This document shows positions 53,736 through 63,266 of a stretch of 64,000 nucleotides of DNA, piece after piece. The position numbers and the translations under genes were made by a program. A model generated the notes under the pieces. The model saw only the letters and a program-made list of their open reading frames with translations. It was not told the DNA's origin and did no database searches. Position 1 is the stretch's first letter. Each line of letters begins with the position of its first letter. The stretch is taken from assembly GCF_900112225.1 (NCBI RefSeq), contig NZ_FOLD01000003.1:124001-188000 (forward strand), given 5' to 3'. This DNA comes from Massilia yuzhufengensis. Its GTDB lineage: Bacteria > Pseudomonadota > Gammaproteobacteria > Burkholderiales > Burkholderiaceae_D.

Positions 53736-56700
53736 ATGGACAACCGGGAACCGCAGGCGCTGGAAGCGCACCTGCCGCTGGCCGTGCGCTGGCAGCGGCT
53801 GCGCGCGGCCTATCGCTATGCGAACCTGGCATCGCATCACTTCCTCGGCTTCGCGGTCAAGCTGGTGCTGCTCCTGTATTTCGCCCTGGCGCTGCTGTTC
53901 CTGGCGCTGCGCTACGCGATCCTGCCGAATATCGACCTGTACAAGGGCGACATCGAACGCGCCGCCGGGCGCGCGCTCGGCAACCGCGTCACCATCGACC
54001 GCCTTGCCGCCTCCTGGCAGGGCATCCACCCGGTGCTCACGCTGGGCGACGTGCGCCTGATCGACCGCGGCGGGCGCCAGGTGCTGGTGCTGCCGCAGGT
54101 CTCGGCCGCGCTCTCGTGGTGGAGCCTGGCGGCCTTCGAGCCGCGCCTGCAGGCGCTCGAGATCACCCGTCCGCAGCTGGACGTGCGGCGCGGGCTTGAC
54201 GGCGTATTTACCGTGGCCGGCGTGCGGCTCGACCCCAACAAGAAGGACGACGGGCGCGGCGCCGACTGGCTGCTGCGCCAGCGCGAGATCGTCATCCGCG
54301 ACGGCCGCATCGACTGGACCGACGAGCTGCGCGGCCGGCCCACCCTGGTGCTGGACAAGGTCACCATGGCCTTGCTGAACCGCTTCGGCGGCGGCCACCG
54401 CTTCGCCCTGCGCGCGACGCCGCCGCGCGCGCTCGGGCGCCCGATCGACGTGCGCGCGCAGTTCCGCCACCGCTTCGGTTCGCGCCCGGCCGACGTCAGG
54501 CGCTGGAAGGGCGAGCTGTACGCCAACCTGCGCGACGCCGACCTGGTGGCCTGGCATCGGCATGTCGACTTGCCGTTCCAGCTCGCCAGCGGGCGCGGCT
54601 CGGTGCGCGCCTGGCTGACGGTCGACCAGGCCCGGATCGCCGGCTTCACGGCCGACCTGGCGCTGGCCGACGTCAACGCCCGACTCGGCGCCACCCTCGC
54701 CCCGCTCGAACTGGCAGCGCTCAAGGGACGCCTGGCGGCGCGCGAGGAAATGCTGCCGGGCAAAGACGAAGGCAAGCCCACCTTCGGCGCCCATGGCCAC
54801 ACCATCAGCATCACCGATTTCTCCGTTACCACCCGCGACGGCCGCGCGCTGCCGCCGGCCACGCTGGAACAATCCTGGCGCCCGGCGCGCGACGGCAAGC
54901 CCGAAAAGGGCGAACTGAGTGCGCGCCAGCTCGACATCGGGGCGCTCTCGACCCTGGCCCATTACCTGCCGCTGCCGCCGCAGCAGCGCCAGATGCTGCA
55001 GGATTACGCGCCGCGCGGCCGCCTGCTCGACCTGTCGGCCGAGTGGGAAGGGCGCTACCCGGCGCTGCGCGGTTTCCGCCTGCGCGGCGACGTCGAAGCC
55101 CTGGCCGTCAATGCCCAGCCGGCCCGCGCCGCCCAGCCGGCACGCGAGGACCAGCCGGCGCTGCCGGCGCGCCCGGCCACGCCCGGCTTCCAGAACCTGA
55201 GCGGCAGCATCGACGCCAACGAGCGCAGCGGCAGCGTGACGGTCGACGCCAACGCCATGGTGCTGCACATGCCGGCCTGGTTCGCCCAGCCCTCGATGGC
55301 CTTCGACCAGTTCGCCGCCAAGCTGCGCTGGACCCATGAGCCCGGCCGCCAGCTGTTGCTCGAGCTGGACAAGCTGCAGTTCGCCCAGGGCGCCCTGAAC
55401 GGCTCGCTGTCGGGCCGCCATACGCTGCCGCTGGAGCCGGGCAAGGGCCCGGGCACGGCCGACTTCACAGGCAAGCTCGACGGTTTCGCGATCGGGTCTA
55501 CCGGCCGCTTCCTGCCGCTGGCCACCCCCGAGCACCTGGCCCACTGGCTGGAAGGGGCGCTGCAGGGCGGCACCCTGCGCGACGCCAGCATCCGCCTGCG
55601 CGGCGACCTGGCCGGCTTCCCCTTCCGCGCCAACAATGTGCTGGAACGGGCGCGCGGCGAGTTCCGCGTCGCCGGCCGCCTGGACAACGCACGCCTCGAG
55701 TACGCGCCCGGCCACCGCCATCCGGACGGCACGCCGCAGTGGCCGCTCGCCGACGCCATCAACGGGCGCATCGAGTTCGACCGCGCGCGCATGGAAATCC
55801 GCGGCGACAGCCTGCGCACCATGGGCGTGGCGCTGTCGAACGTGAAAGCCGTGATCCCCGACCTCGGTGCGGGCGATCTGAAGATGCTGGAAATCGACGG
55901 CGTGGCTGCCGCTCCGCTGCAGGAATTCCTGCGCTACGTGGCGGCCAGCCCGGTGCCGGAATGGATCGGCCATTTCACCGACGAAACCCACGGCAGCGGC
56001 AATGCGCGCCTGGGCCTGAAGCTGCAGATGCCGCTGGCCCACCTGGTCGACACCAAGGTGCAGGGCAGCCTGCAATTGCTGGGCAACGACGTGAGCCTGT
56101 TCCCGGAACTGCCGCCGCTGCAGGCGGCCACCGGACGGGTCGATTTCTGGGACCACGGCGTGGCCTTGACCGGCATCAATGCCAGCTTCTTGGGCGGGCC
56201 GCTGGCATTGTCGGGCGGCACCCAGAAGGATGGCGGCATCGCGATCCGCCTCGGCGGCACCCTCTCGGCCGAGGGCATGCGCCGCACCGCGCCGGCGCCG
56301 GCGCTGGGCCGGCTGGCCGCGCGCCTGGCGGGCAGCACGCCGTATACCGGCAGCGTGGTGGTGCGCGAAGGGCGCCGCACCGTGACGCTCGAATCGAACC
56401 TGGCCGGCCTCGGGCTGGAATTGCCGGCGCCGCTGAACAAGCCGCAGGCGGACAGCCTGCCGCTGCGTTTCGTGCTGGCGGGCGAGCCTACCGTGGGCGG
56501 CGTGGCGCGCGACGAGATCCGGGTGGCGCTGGGCGAGAACCTGGCGGCGCGCTACCTGCGCGAAAAGGCCGGGCGCGGGCCCTGGACCGTGCTGCGCGGC
56601 GGCGTCGGGGTGAATGTGCCGGCGCCAGAACCGGACGGCGGCATGATGATCCACGTGAACATGCGCGCGCTCAACGTCGATGGCTGGATCGCGGCCGGCA

Positions 56701-57926
56701 AGGCGATCGCGGGCGACGGGGCCGAAGGCGCCGCTGCCGGCGCCGCTCCCGGCGGCGACTTCACCCAGTACGTGGTGCCGACCGTGATCGCCGGCCGCGT
56801 GGGCGAATTGACCGTGGGCGAGCGGCGCCTGGCCGACGTGGTGCTGGGCGCGACCCACCTGAAGGATACCTGGCAGGCCAACCTGCATTCGCGCCACGCC
56901 AGCGGCTACGTGACCTGGGCCGAGTCGGGCAGCGGGCAGGGCCTGGGCAAGGTCACGGCGCGCCTGGCCTCGCTGGTGATCCCGGAATCGGACGAAGCGG
57001 AAGTGAAGAACCTGCTCGAATCGAACCGCGGCGCCGGCGCCACCATCCCTTCGCTCGACATCGTCGCCGACCAGTTCCAGCTGTTCGACAAGCGCCTCGG
57101 CCGCCTCGAGCTGCAAGCCAGCAACGTGCAGGCGCTGGCGGGGCGCGAATGGCGCATCAACCGCCTGCAGCTCGACAACCCGGACGGCCAGCTCAAGGCC
57201 AACGGGCGCTGGCTGACCAAGGATGGCAAGAGCAACACCAGCCTGAACTTCATCCTCGACATCGACGACGCCGGCAAGCTGCTGGACCGCCTCGGCTTCC
57301 CCGACACCCTGCGCCGCGGCAAGGGCAAGATGTCGGGCGATATTTCGTGGAGCGGCTTGCCGTATGCGATGGACATCCCGAGCCTGTCGGGCCAGATCGA
57401 GATGAACGTGGAGTCGGGCCAGTTCCTGCGCCAGGACCCGGGTGCGGCCAAGCTGCTCGGCGTGCTGAGCCTGCAGGCACTGCCGCGCCTGCTCAAGCTC
57501 GATTTCCACGACGTGTTCTCGGAAGGCCTGGCCTTCGATGGCATCAGCGCCAACGCCATCATCGGGCGCGGCGTGCTGCGCACCGAGAACCTCAAGATGC
57601 ACGGGGTGGCCGCGACCATCCTGATGGACGGCAGCGCCGACATCGCCAACGAAACGACCAACCTGCGGGTGGTGGTGATCCCGGAGTTCAACCTCGGCAC
57701 CGGGCCGCTGGTCTACGGCCTGGCGGTGAACCCGGTGATCGGCATCGGCAGCTACCTGGCCCAGCTGTTCCTGCGCGCGCCCGTGATGAAGGCGCTCACC
57801 TACCAGATGCGCATTTCCGGGCCGTGGAAGGCGCCGACCATCGTCAAGATCGACAATCCCCCACCCGCGCCGCCGCCGCCGGCCCGCGATCCCGCAGCGG
57901 TGCGCCCCCCAGCCAAAAAGGACTGA
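53736..57926 (+). CDS. yhdP: YhdP-family AsmA-like envelope protein
   Basis: A protein of about 1396 residues with one N-terminal membrane span (about 38-60) and a very long periplasmic beta-rich region (DUF3971/AsmA_2, repeats of the repeating beta-groove type). The C-terminal segment GTGPLVYGLAVNPVIGIGSYLAQLF is the characteristic YhdP end. In Escherichia coli, YhdP and TamB/YdbH carry phospholipids between the membranes. The start could be ATG at 53736 or TTG at 53724, four codons earlier; neither ribosome site is strong. The C-terminus is proline-rich. The nitrilase gene begins one base after the stop and tldD follows, so this is a probable operon. Confidence 0.92.
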   Translation: MDNREPQALEAHLPLAVRWQRLRAAYRYANLASHHFLGFAVKLVLLLYFALALLFLALRYAILPNIDLYKGDIERAAGRALGNRVTIDRLAASWQGIHPVLTLGDVRLIDRGGRQVLVLPQVSAALSWWSLAAFEPRLQALEITRPQLDVRRGLDGVFTVAGVRLDPNKKDDGRGADWLLRQREIVIRDGRIDWTDELRGRPTLVLDKVTMALLNRFGGGHRFALRATPPRALGRPIDVRAQFRHRFGSRPADVRRWKGELYANLRDADLVAWHRHVDLPFQLASGRGSVRAWLTVDQARIAGFTADLALADVNARLGATLAPLELAALKGRLAAREEMLPGKDEGKPTFGAHGHTISITDFSVTTRDGRALPPATLEQSWRPARDGKPEKGELSARQLDIGALSTLAHYLPLPPQQRQMLQDYAPRGRLLDLSAEWEGRYPALRGFRLRGDVEALAVNAQPARAAQPAREDQPALPARPATPGFQNLSGSIDANERSGSVTVDANAMVLHMPAWFAQPSMAFDQFAAKLRWTHEPGRQLLLELDKLQFAQGALNGSLSGRHTLPLEPGKGPGTADFTGKLDGFAIGSTGRFLPLATPEHLAHWLEGALQGGTLRDASIRLRGDLAGFPFRANNVLERARGEFRVAGRLDNARLEYAPGHRHPDGTPQWPLADAINGRIEFDRARMEIRGDSLRTMGVALSNVKAVIPDLGAGDLKMLEIDGVAAAPLQEFLRYVAASPVPEWIGHFTDETHGSGNARLGLKLQMPLAHLVDTKVQGSLQLLGNDVSLFPELPPLQAATGRVDFWDHGVALTGINASFLGGPLALSGGTQKDGGIAIRLGGTLSAEGMRRTAPAPALGRLAARLAGSTPYTGSVVVREGRRTVTLESNLAGLGLELPAPLNKPQADSLPLRFVLAGEPTVGGVARDEIRVALGENLAARYLREKAGRGPWTVLRGGVGVNVPAPEPDGGMMIHVNMRALNVDGWIAAGKAIAGDGAEGAAAGAAPGGDFTQYVVPTVIAGRVGELTVGERRLADVVLGATHLKDTWQANLHSRHASGYVTWAESGSGQGLGKVTARLASLVIPESDEAEVKNLLESNRGAGATIPSLDIVADQFQLFDKRLGRLELQASNVQALAGREWRINRLQLDNPDGQLKANGRWLTKDGKSNTSLNFILDIDDAGKLLDRLGFPDTLRRGKGKMSGDISWSGLPYAMDIPSLSGQIEMNVESGQFLRQDPGAAKLLGVLSLQALPRLLKLDFHDVFSEGLAFDGISANAIIGRGVLRTENLKMHGVAATILMDGSADIANETTNLRVVVIPEFNLGTGPLVYGLAVNPVIGIGSYLAQLFLRAPVMKALTYQMRISGPWKAPTIVKIDNPPPAPPPPARDPAAVRPPAKKD

Positions 57927-57927
57927 C

Positions 57928-58725
57928 ATGACAATCGTAGCCGCAGTGCAGATGGTGTCCACGCCCCAGGTTGGCGACAACCTGGCCACCGCCCGCCGGC
58001 TGGTGGCGCAGGCCGCGGGTGAAGGCGCGCAGCTGGTGGCGCTGCCGGAATACTGGCCGATCATGGGCATGAGCGACAGCGACAAGGTGCGCCACGCGGA
58101 AGCCGAGGGCGCGGGCCCGATCCAGGACTGCATGGCGGCCTTGGCGCGCGAGCACGGCATCTGGCTCATCGGCGGCACGCTGCCGCTGGTCTCCGGCAGC
58201 GAAGGCAAGGTGCTCAACACCACCCTGGTCTACGACCCGCAGGGCCAGGCCGTGAGCCGCTACGACAAGATCCACCTGTTCGGCTTCAACAAGGGCAGCG
58301 AATCCTACGACGAGGCGCGCACCATCGTGCCGGGCGAAGCCATCGGCAGCTTCGAGGCGCCGTTCGGCCGGGTCGGGCTGTCGGTGTGCTATGACCTGCG
58401 CTTCCCGGAGCTCTACCGCGCGATGGGCGAATGCGCCCTGATCGTGGTCCCCGCGGCGTTTACCCACACGACCGGCCTGGCCCACTGGGAAATCCTGCTG
58501 CGCGCGCGCGCCATCGAAAACCAGTGCTATGTGCTGGCCTCGGCCCAGGGCGGCCTGCACGCCAACGGCCGCCGCACCTTCGGGCACAGCATGCTGGTCG
58601 ATCCGTGGGGCGAGGTAAAAGCGGTGCTGCGCGAAGGCGAGGGCGTCATTGCGGGCGCGCTGGACGAGGCCTTCCTGGCGGGCGTGCGGGAAAGCCTGCC
58701 GGCCCTGAAGCACCGCAAGCTGTAG
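57928..58725 (+). CDS. Carbon-nitrogen hydrolase (Nit1/omega-amidase-like nitrilase superfamily)
   Basis: A 265-residue enzyme with the complete nitrilase triad: Glu41 (VALPEYWP), Lys114 ([10 protein letters not shown]) and Cys154 ([14 protein letters not shown]). LRFPELYR is typical of the NIT1 branch, which hydrolyses deaminated glutathione as a repair reaction. The ATG lies one base after the yhdP stop. It is a cytoplasmic enzyme without signal peptide. Family and active site are clear; the exact amide substrate is inferred. Confidence 0.92.
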   Translation: MTIVAAVQMVSTPQVGDNLATARRLVAQAAGEGAQLVALPEYWPIMGMSDSDKVRHAEAEGAGPIQDCMAALAREHGIWLIGGTLPLVSGSEGKVLNTTLVYDPQGQAVSRYDKIHLFGFNKGSESYDEARTIVPGEAIGSFEAPFGRVGLSVCYDLRFPELYRAMGECALIVVPAAFTHTTGLAHWEILLRARAIENQCYVLASAQGGLHANGRRTFGHSMLVDPWGEVKAVLREGEGVIAGALDEAFLAGVRESLPALKHRKL

Positions 58726-58816
58726 GCCTGGACCGGCCCGTTTCCAGCCGCTGCCGTCCGGTACGGACCGCCCGGATATGGCACAATGCCTTCTCCCTAC
58801 GAACATCGAACGCAAA

Positions 58817-60277
58817 ATGAAACCATTCGAACCGAACCTTTCCTCCCTGGCGGTCGCACGCGACGTGCTGCTGACGCCATTCGGCCTCGACGAGGGCAAG
58901 CTCCTCAAGGCGCTGGGCTCGATGTTCACGCACAAGGTCGACTATGCCGACCTGTATTTCCAGTTCACCAAGAGTGAAGGCTGGAGCCTGGAAGAAGGCA
59001 TCGTCAAGACCGGCAGTTTCTCGATCGACCAGGGCGTTGGCGTGCGCGCCGTGTCGGGCGAGCGCACGGCGTTTTCGTATTCCGACGATATTTCGGAAGC
59101 GGCGCTGCTCGATGCGGCGGCGGCGACCCGTACCATCGCCCGCGCCGGTTCCGGCAAGATCAAGATCGCCACGGCGGCGCGCCCGACCGGTGGCCGTTCG
59201 CTCTACCTGCCGCATGATCCGCTGGCCTCGCTCGACGCGACCGCCAAGGTGAACCTGCTCGAGCGCGTGGAAAAAATGGCGCGCGCCAAGGATCCGCGCG
59301 TGGTGCAGGTGATGGCCGGCCTGGCCGGCGAATACGACGTGGTGCTGGTGGTGCGCAGCGACGGCGTGCTGGCGGCCGACATCCGCCCGCTGGTGCGCGT
59401 CTCGGTCACCGTCATCGCCGAGCAGAACGGCCGGCGCGAAGTCGGCTCCTCCGGCGGCGGCGGGCGTTACGATTATGGCTACTTCAGCGACGAACTGCTC
59501 GACCAGTATGCGACCGAGGCGGTGAAATCGGCCTGCGTGAACCTGGAAGCGCGTCCGGCCCCGGCCGGCCCGATGACCATCGTGCTCGGGCCGGGCTGGC
59601 CCGGCGTGCTGCTGCACGAAGCGGTGGGCCACGGCCTGGAAGGCGACTTCAACCGCAAGGGCTCGTCGGCCTACGCCGGGCGCATCGGCGAGCGGGTCGC
59701 GGCCAAGGGCGTGACCGTGGTCGACGACGGCACCCTGCAGGACCGCCGCGGCTCGCTCAACATGGACGACGAGGGCAACCCGACCCAGTGCACCACCCTG
59801 ATCGAGGACGGCATCCTGAAGGGCTATATTCAGGACACCATGAACGCGCGCCTGATGAAGATGCCGGTCACCGGCAATGCGCGCCGCGAATCCTTCGCCC
59901 ACCTGCCGATGCCGCGCATGACCAATACCTACATGCTGGCCGGTGACAAGGATCCGGAAGAAATCCTGGCGTCGGTGAAGAACGGCCTGTACGCGGTGAA
60001 TTTCGGCGGCGGCCAGGTCGATATCACCAACGGCAAGTTCGTGTTCTCGGCCAGCGAAGCCTACATGATCGAGAACGGCAAGATCAGCTATCCGGTCAAG
60101 GGCGCGACCCTGATCGGCAACGGTCCCGAGGTGATGAACAATATCTCGATGATCGGCAACGACATGCGCCTGGATTCGGGCGTGGGCGTATGCGGCAAGG
60201 AAGGCCAGAGCGTGCCGGTGGGCGTGGGGCAGCCGACCTTGCGCATCGATGGCGTCACGGTGGGCGGGACGGGCTGA
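58817..60277 (+). CDS. tldD: Metalloprotease TldD
   Basis: A 486-residue subunit of the TldD/TldE protease, which degrades unfolded peptides and matures some peptides such as microcins. The metal site [11 protein letters not shown] (His267, Glu268, His272) is intact, and [14 protein letters not shown] and [14 protein letters not shown] are conserved. The length fits Escherichia coli TldD (about 481). I chose the ATG at 58817 ([10 protein letters not shown]); the frame is open back to 58778 but those residues are not family-like. tldE/pmbA is not in the window. Confidence 0.95.
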   Translation: MKPFEPNLSSLAVARDVLLTPFGLDEGKLLKALGSMFTHKVDYADLYFQFTKSEGWSLEEGIVKTGSFSIDQGVGVRAVSGERTAFSYSDDISEAALLDAAAATRTIARAGSGKIKIATAARPTGGRSLYLPHDPLASLDATAKVNLLERVEKMARAKDPRVVQVMAGLAGEYDVVLVVRSDGVLAADIRPLVRVSVTVIAEQNGRREVGSSGGGGRYDYGYFSDELLDQYATEAVKSACVNLEARPAPAGPMTIVLGPGWPGVLLHEAVGHGLEGDFNRKGSSAYAGRIGERVAAKGVTVVDDGTLQDRRGSLNMDDEGNPTQCTTLIEDGILKGYIQDTMNARLMKMPVTGNARRESFAHLPMPRMTNTYMLAGDKDPEEILASVKNGLYAVNFGGGQVDITNGKFVFSASEAYMIENGKISYPVKGATLIGNGPEVMNNISMIGNDMRLDSGVGVCGKEGQSVPVGVGQPTLRIDGVTVGGTG

Positions 60278-60281
60278 TACG

Positions 60282-60309
60282 CTGCGCCTGCGCCTGCGCC
60301 TGCGCCTGC
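60282..60309. repeat. CTGCGC hexanucleotide tandem repeat
   Basis: Just behind the tldD stop, CTGCGC is repeated four times plus a partial copy. It is a short simple-sequence tract in non-coding DNA. Confidence 0.75.
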
Positions 60310-60326
60310 TCCGCTCTGCTGTGAAA

Positions 60327-60352
60327 CAACGCCCGGTCTTGACCGGGCGTTG
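60327..60352 (+). terminator. Hairpin behind tldD
   Basis: CAACGCCCGGTC (60327-60338) and GACCGGGCGTTG (60341-60352) form a perfect 12-base-pair stem with a TT loop. The following TCGTCTAT is only weakly U-rich. Confidence 0.65.
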
Positions 60353-60438
60353 TCGTCTATAGGTGTTGTTTCAGGGCTGGTCGGCGCTGGCGCGCCGGGT
60401 ATTCGCGTCCATGCGCTCAAGCCAGCGTGACGCAGCGC

Positions 60439-60469
60439 AATTGGGTCCCGGCCTGCGCCGGGACGACGG
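60439..60469. repeat. REP-like palindrome, third copy
   Basis: TTGGGTCCCGGCCTGCGCCG with GGACGACGG matches the pair at 1006-1093. The core GTCCCGGC-CTGC-GCCGGGAC is a perfect hairpin. It lies between tldD and a receptor gene. Confidence 0.7.
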
Positions 60470-60552
60470 TCTTGAAGCCAACGGTGCAGCTTAGGCTGGC
60501 CCGGCGCTTCTCCTGTCCGGCGCCCTTGGCTCTGCGGCGGTATCCGGACTCC

Positions 60553-63210
60553 CTAGTTGAACTTGTACGTCACCCGCGCGTACACCGTGAACCCCAGCGG
60601 GTCCGTATAGCGCGGATCGTAGCCCAGCTGGAAGTTGGTGAGCTGGTTGGTGAAGGGGGGCTCCTTGTCGAACAGGTTCTTGATGCCGGCGGTAAATTCG
60701 GCTTTCTTGTTGCCGCTGTAGGTGGTCGACAGCGACCAGGTTGAATAGTGGCCGACCTTGTTGAAGAATTCGGGCGCAACCGCCGTGTTCTGGTCGGTGT
60801 AGTGCGACATGTAGCGGTTGGCCAGGTTGAAGCTCCAGTCGCCGCGGCTCAGGGAGAACAGCAGGTTGTGGCGCCAGCGGAAGACTGGCGAGGCATCGGC
60901 GTAGCGCCCGGCGTTTTCGGTGAAGGGGCCGCCCGGCTCGTTCTGGTAATCGTATTTGTTGACGTAGGTGCTGTCGAGGTTGACGCTGAAGTTGCCGAAC
61001 CGCGTCTTCGGCATCCGGTAGGCCAGCGACAGGTCGAGGCCGCGGGTTTTCACTTCGCCCAGGTTGTCGGTGATGGCCAGCACGTACAGCAGGCTGGTGC
61101 CGGCCGCGTCGTACACGAACAGGTCGCGGTACTTCTCGAAGTTGCCGAACAGGGTCTGCTCGGCCAGCGCATTGAGCTGGTCTTTCAGGCGGATGTTCCA
61201 GTAATCCACCGACAGCGTGAGGTTGGCCAGCGGCTCGACGACCAGGCCGGCGCTGTAGGTGCGCGAGCGCTCCGGCGACAAATCGGGATTGCCGCCCTGG
61301 CGGACGAATTGCTGCTGGCCGCAGGCGATGTTCGGGTTGGCGCCGGGCGCCGGCACGCCGCCCGGGCACAGCAGCGGGTCGTCGTAGGTGTCCGAGCTAT
61401 TGGTGGTGGCCTGCGGCCCGTACAGGTCGAACAGGGTCGGCGCGCGGAAGCCCTTGTTGAACGAGGCGCGCACCAGCACTTGCTTGCTCGGCTGCCAGCG
61501 CAGCGCCACCTTCGGGTTGAAGCTGCCGCCGACGTCGCTGTAGTGGTCGTAGCGCGCTGCAAAATTGAGCTCGAGGTCCTTGATGAGCGGGACGTTGACT
61601 TCGCTGAACAAGGCTCCGATGCTGCGCGCGCCGGCCTGGTCGCTGGCGTCGGCATAGCCGGAGCTGGAGGCTTGCCCGGCCAGTGCGCGGTCGACGAAGT
61701 ACTTGGCGCGGTCGCGCCGGAATTCGGCGCCGATGGCGAAGCCCAGCGGCCCGCCGGGCAGGGTCAGCAGGTCGCGGCTGGCGCGGGCGTCGATCGCGGC
61801 GCTGTGGATGCGGGCGTGCAGGTACTCGCCCAGCAGGAGCGAATCCTGCAGGTACTGCGCGCCGGCCGCGTCCTGGATGCCGAAGGGGTTCAGGATGCCG
61901 GACCCGACGCCGTCGATGATGCGCTGGTCGATGACGTAGCCGCCCGTGAAGCGGCTCTTGGCCTTGCCCAGCGAGTAGGAAATGGCGGTATTGTAGTCCC
62001 AGCCGGCCAGCGTGCCTTCCAGGCTGGCCAGCAGGCGGTCGGTGATGCTGGCGTCGAAGCTCTTGCGCGGGCCGGTTTCCAGCGGGCGCCACGACACGTC
62101 GAGCGGCTCGCCAGTCAGGCCCGGGAAGGCCGGCACCACACCGTTGCCGGGATAGTAGCGGCTGTCGGCGGTCATGATCACGCCGATGCCCGACAGCGGG
62201 GGCGGCGCCACCTGCGAAGTATTGGTGCTGCGGCCGTGGACGAATTCCAGGCTGCCGATGTGGCTGCCGAACTTCTTGTTGAGCTTGGCCATGGCGCTGA
62301 ATTGGCGCGTCCTGGGGATGTTGTCGACGAAACGCGTGTAGTCGAAGGCGCACAGCGGGTCGTCCGGCAGGGGCACGGAGGCGGGCGGCTGGCAGGCCGG
62401 GTAGAGCGGGTTGCCGCTCACGCCCAGGTCGGAAAAGAAGTTGGCGGGGAAGGTCGTGCCGCTGACCTCGAACATGCCGCGCTCCGGGCGGATGCCGGTC
62501 TGCGAGAAGCTGCGCTCGGTGGCGCGCAGCGGGCTTTGCTGGTGCCAGTCGAGCACGCCCCACAGGCTGAGGCCATCGCGTTCGAGCTCGCCCCAGCCGC
62601 CCGACAGGTTCAGGCGCTGCTCGTTGCCGCCGCCATTGGCCCAGGGCTCGTAGCCTTCGAAGGTGATGGCGGCGCCCTGCACCGAGCGCTTGGTGATGAA
62701 GTTGATCACGCCGCCGATGGCGTCGGTGCCGTAGATGGCCGAGGCGCCGTCGCGCAGCACCTCGACCCGCTCGAGCGCGGCGATCGGGATGATGTTGAGG
62801 TCGACCGAATCGGCAAAATACGGGTGGTTGGCGAGCCGCCGCCCGTTGAGCAGGACCAGGGTCTTGTCGCCGCCCAGGCCGCGCAGGTCGGCCGTGGAGC
62901 GCCCGCCGGTGCCCGCGCCCACCGCCGAGGCGCCCACTTCCGAACTCTGGTTCATCGGGATGGCGTTGAGCACTTCCTGGGCCGTGGCCAGGCCCTGCTT
63001 GGCGAAGTCGGCGGCGCGCATGGTGGTGATCGGCAGCGAGGTTTGCGCCGCCAGGCGGCGGATCGACGAGCCCGTGATTTCCACGCGCTGCATCGGCGCC
63101 GTGGCCGGCAAGGGCGGCGGCGCATCCTGGGCCAGCAGGGGGGAGGCGGCCAGTACGAGGCCGCCGGCGAACAGCCGGCGCAGGCTTGCCGCCAGGGTAG
63201 TGTGGTTCAT
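60553..63210 (-). CDS. TonB-dependent receptor
   Basis: An 885-residue outer-membrane receptor. I chose the ATG at 63210: the signal peptide MNHTTLAASLRRLFAGGL to LLAQ (28) begins there, with GGA upstream. The longer in-frame reading overlaps the next receptor's barrel codons in another frame. The plug reads VEITGSSIRRLAAQTS, LRGLGGDKTLVLLNG and RDGASAIYGTDAIGGVINFI. The barrel ends TYKFN, so the usual terminal Phe is followed by an extra Asn. It is the downstream member of a tight receptor pair, 56 bases after the stop of the next gene, and likely in one operon. The substrate is unknown. Confidence 0.9.
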   Translation of the reverse strand: MNHTTLAASLRRLFAGGLVLAASPLLAQDAPPPLPATAPMQRVEITGSSIRRLAAQTSLPITTMRAADFAKQGLATAQEVLNAIPMNQSSEVGASAVGAGTGGRSTADLRGLGGDKTLVLLNGRRLANHPYFADSVDLNIIPIAALERVEVLRDGASAIYGTDAIGGVINFITKRSVQGAAITFEGYEPWANGGGNEQRLNLSGGWGELERDGLSLWGVLDWHQQSPLRATERSFSQTGIRPERGMFEVSGTTFPANFFSDLGVSGNPLYPACQPPASVPLPDDPLCAFDYTRFVDNIPRTRQFSAMAKLNKKFGSHIGSLEFVHGRSTNTSQVAPPPLSGIGVIMTADSRYYPGNGVVPAFPGLTGEPLDVSWRPLETGPRKSFDASITDRLLASLEGTLAGWDYNTAISYSLGKAKSRFTGGYVIDQRIIDGVGSGILNPFGIQDAAGAQYLQDSLLLGEYLHARIHSAAIDARASRDLLTLPGGPLGFAIGAEFRRDRAKYFVDRALAGQASSSGYADASDQAGARSIGALFSEVNVPLIKDLELNFAARYDHYSDVGGSFNPKVALRWQPSKQVLVRASFNKGFRAPTLFDLYGPQATTNSSDTYDDPLLCPGGVPAPGANPNIACGQQQFVRQGGNPDLSPERSRTYSAGLVVEPLANLTLSVDYWNIRLKDQLNALAEQTLFGNFEKYRDLFVYDAAGTSLLYVLAITDNLGEVKTRGLDLSLAYRMPKTRFGNFSVNLDSTYVNKYDYQNEPGGPFTENAGRYADASPVFRWRHNLLFSLSRGDWSFNLANRYMSHYTDQNTAVAPEFFNKVGHYSTWSLSTTYSGNKKAEFTAGIKNLFDKEPPFTNQLTNFQLGYDPRYTDPLGFTVYARVTYKFN

Positions 63211-63266
63211 GTCGGGATCCGTTGGTGGTTGGGGAGCGGGCGGGCCGCGCGGCCCGCCCCGGTGCC

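Noticed and set aside
53709..58223. 1504-codon open frame antisense to yhdP
   Set aside because: It mirrors the yhdP and nitrilase codons on the other strand. High third-position GC leaves antisense frames open, and the translation is low-complexity (His/Gln/Arg/Ala-rich) with no recognisable domain.
60282..60309. CTGCGC tandem repeat as a phase-variation tract
   Set aside because: It lies behind the tldD stop codon in non-coding DNA and the unit is a multiple of three, so it would not switch a reading frame.
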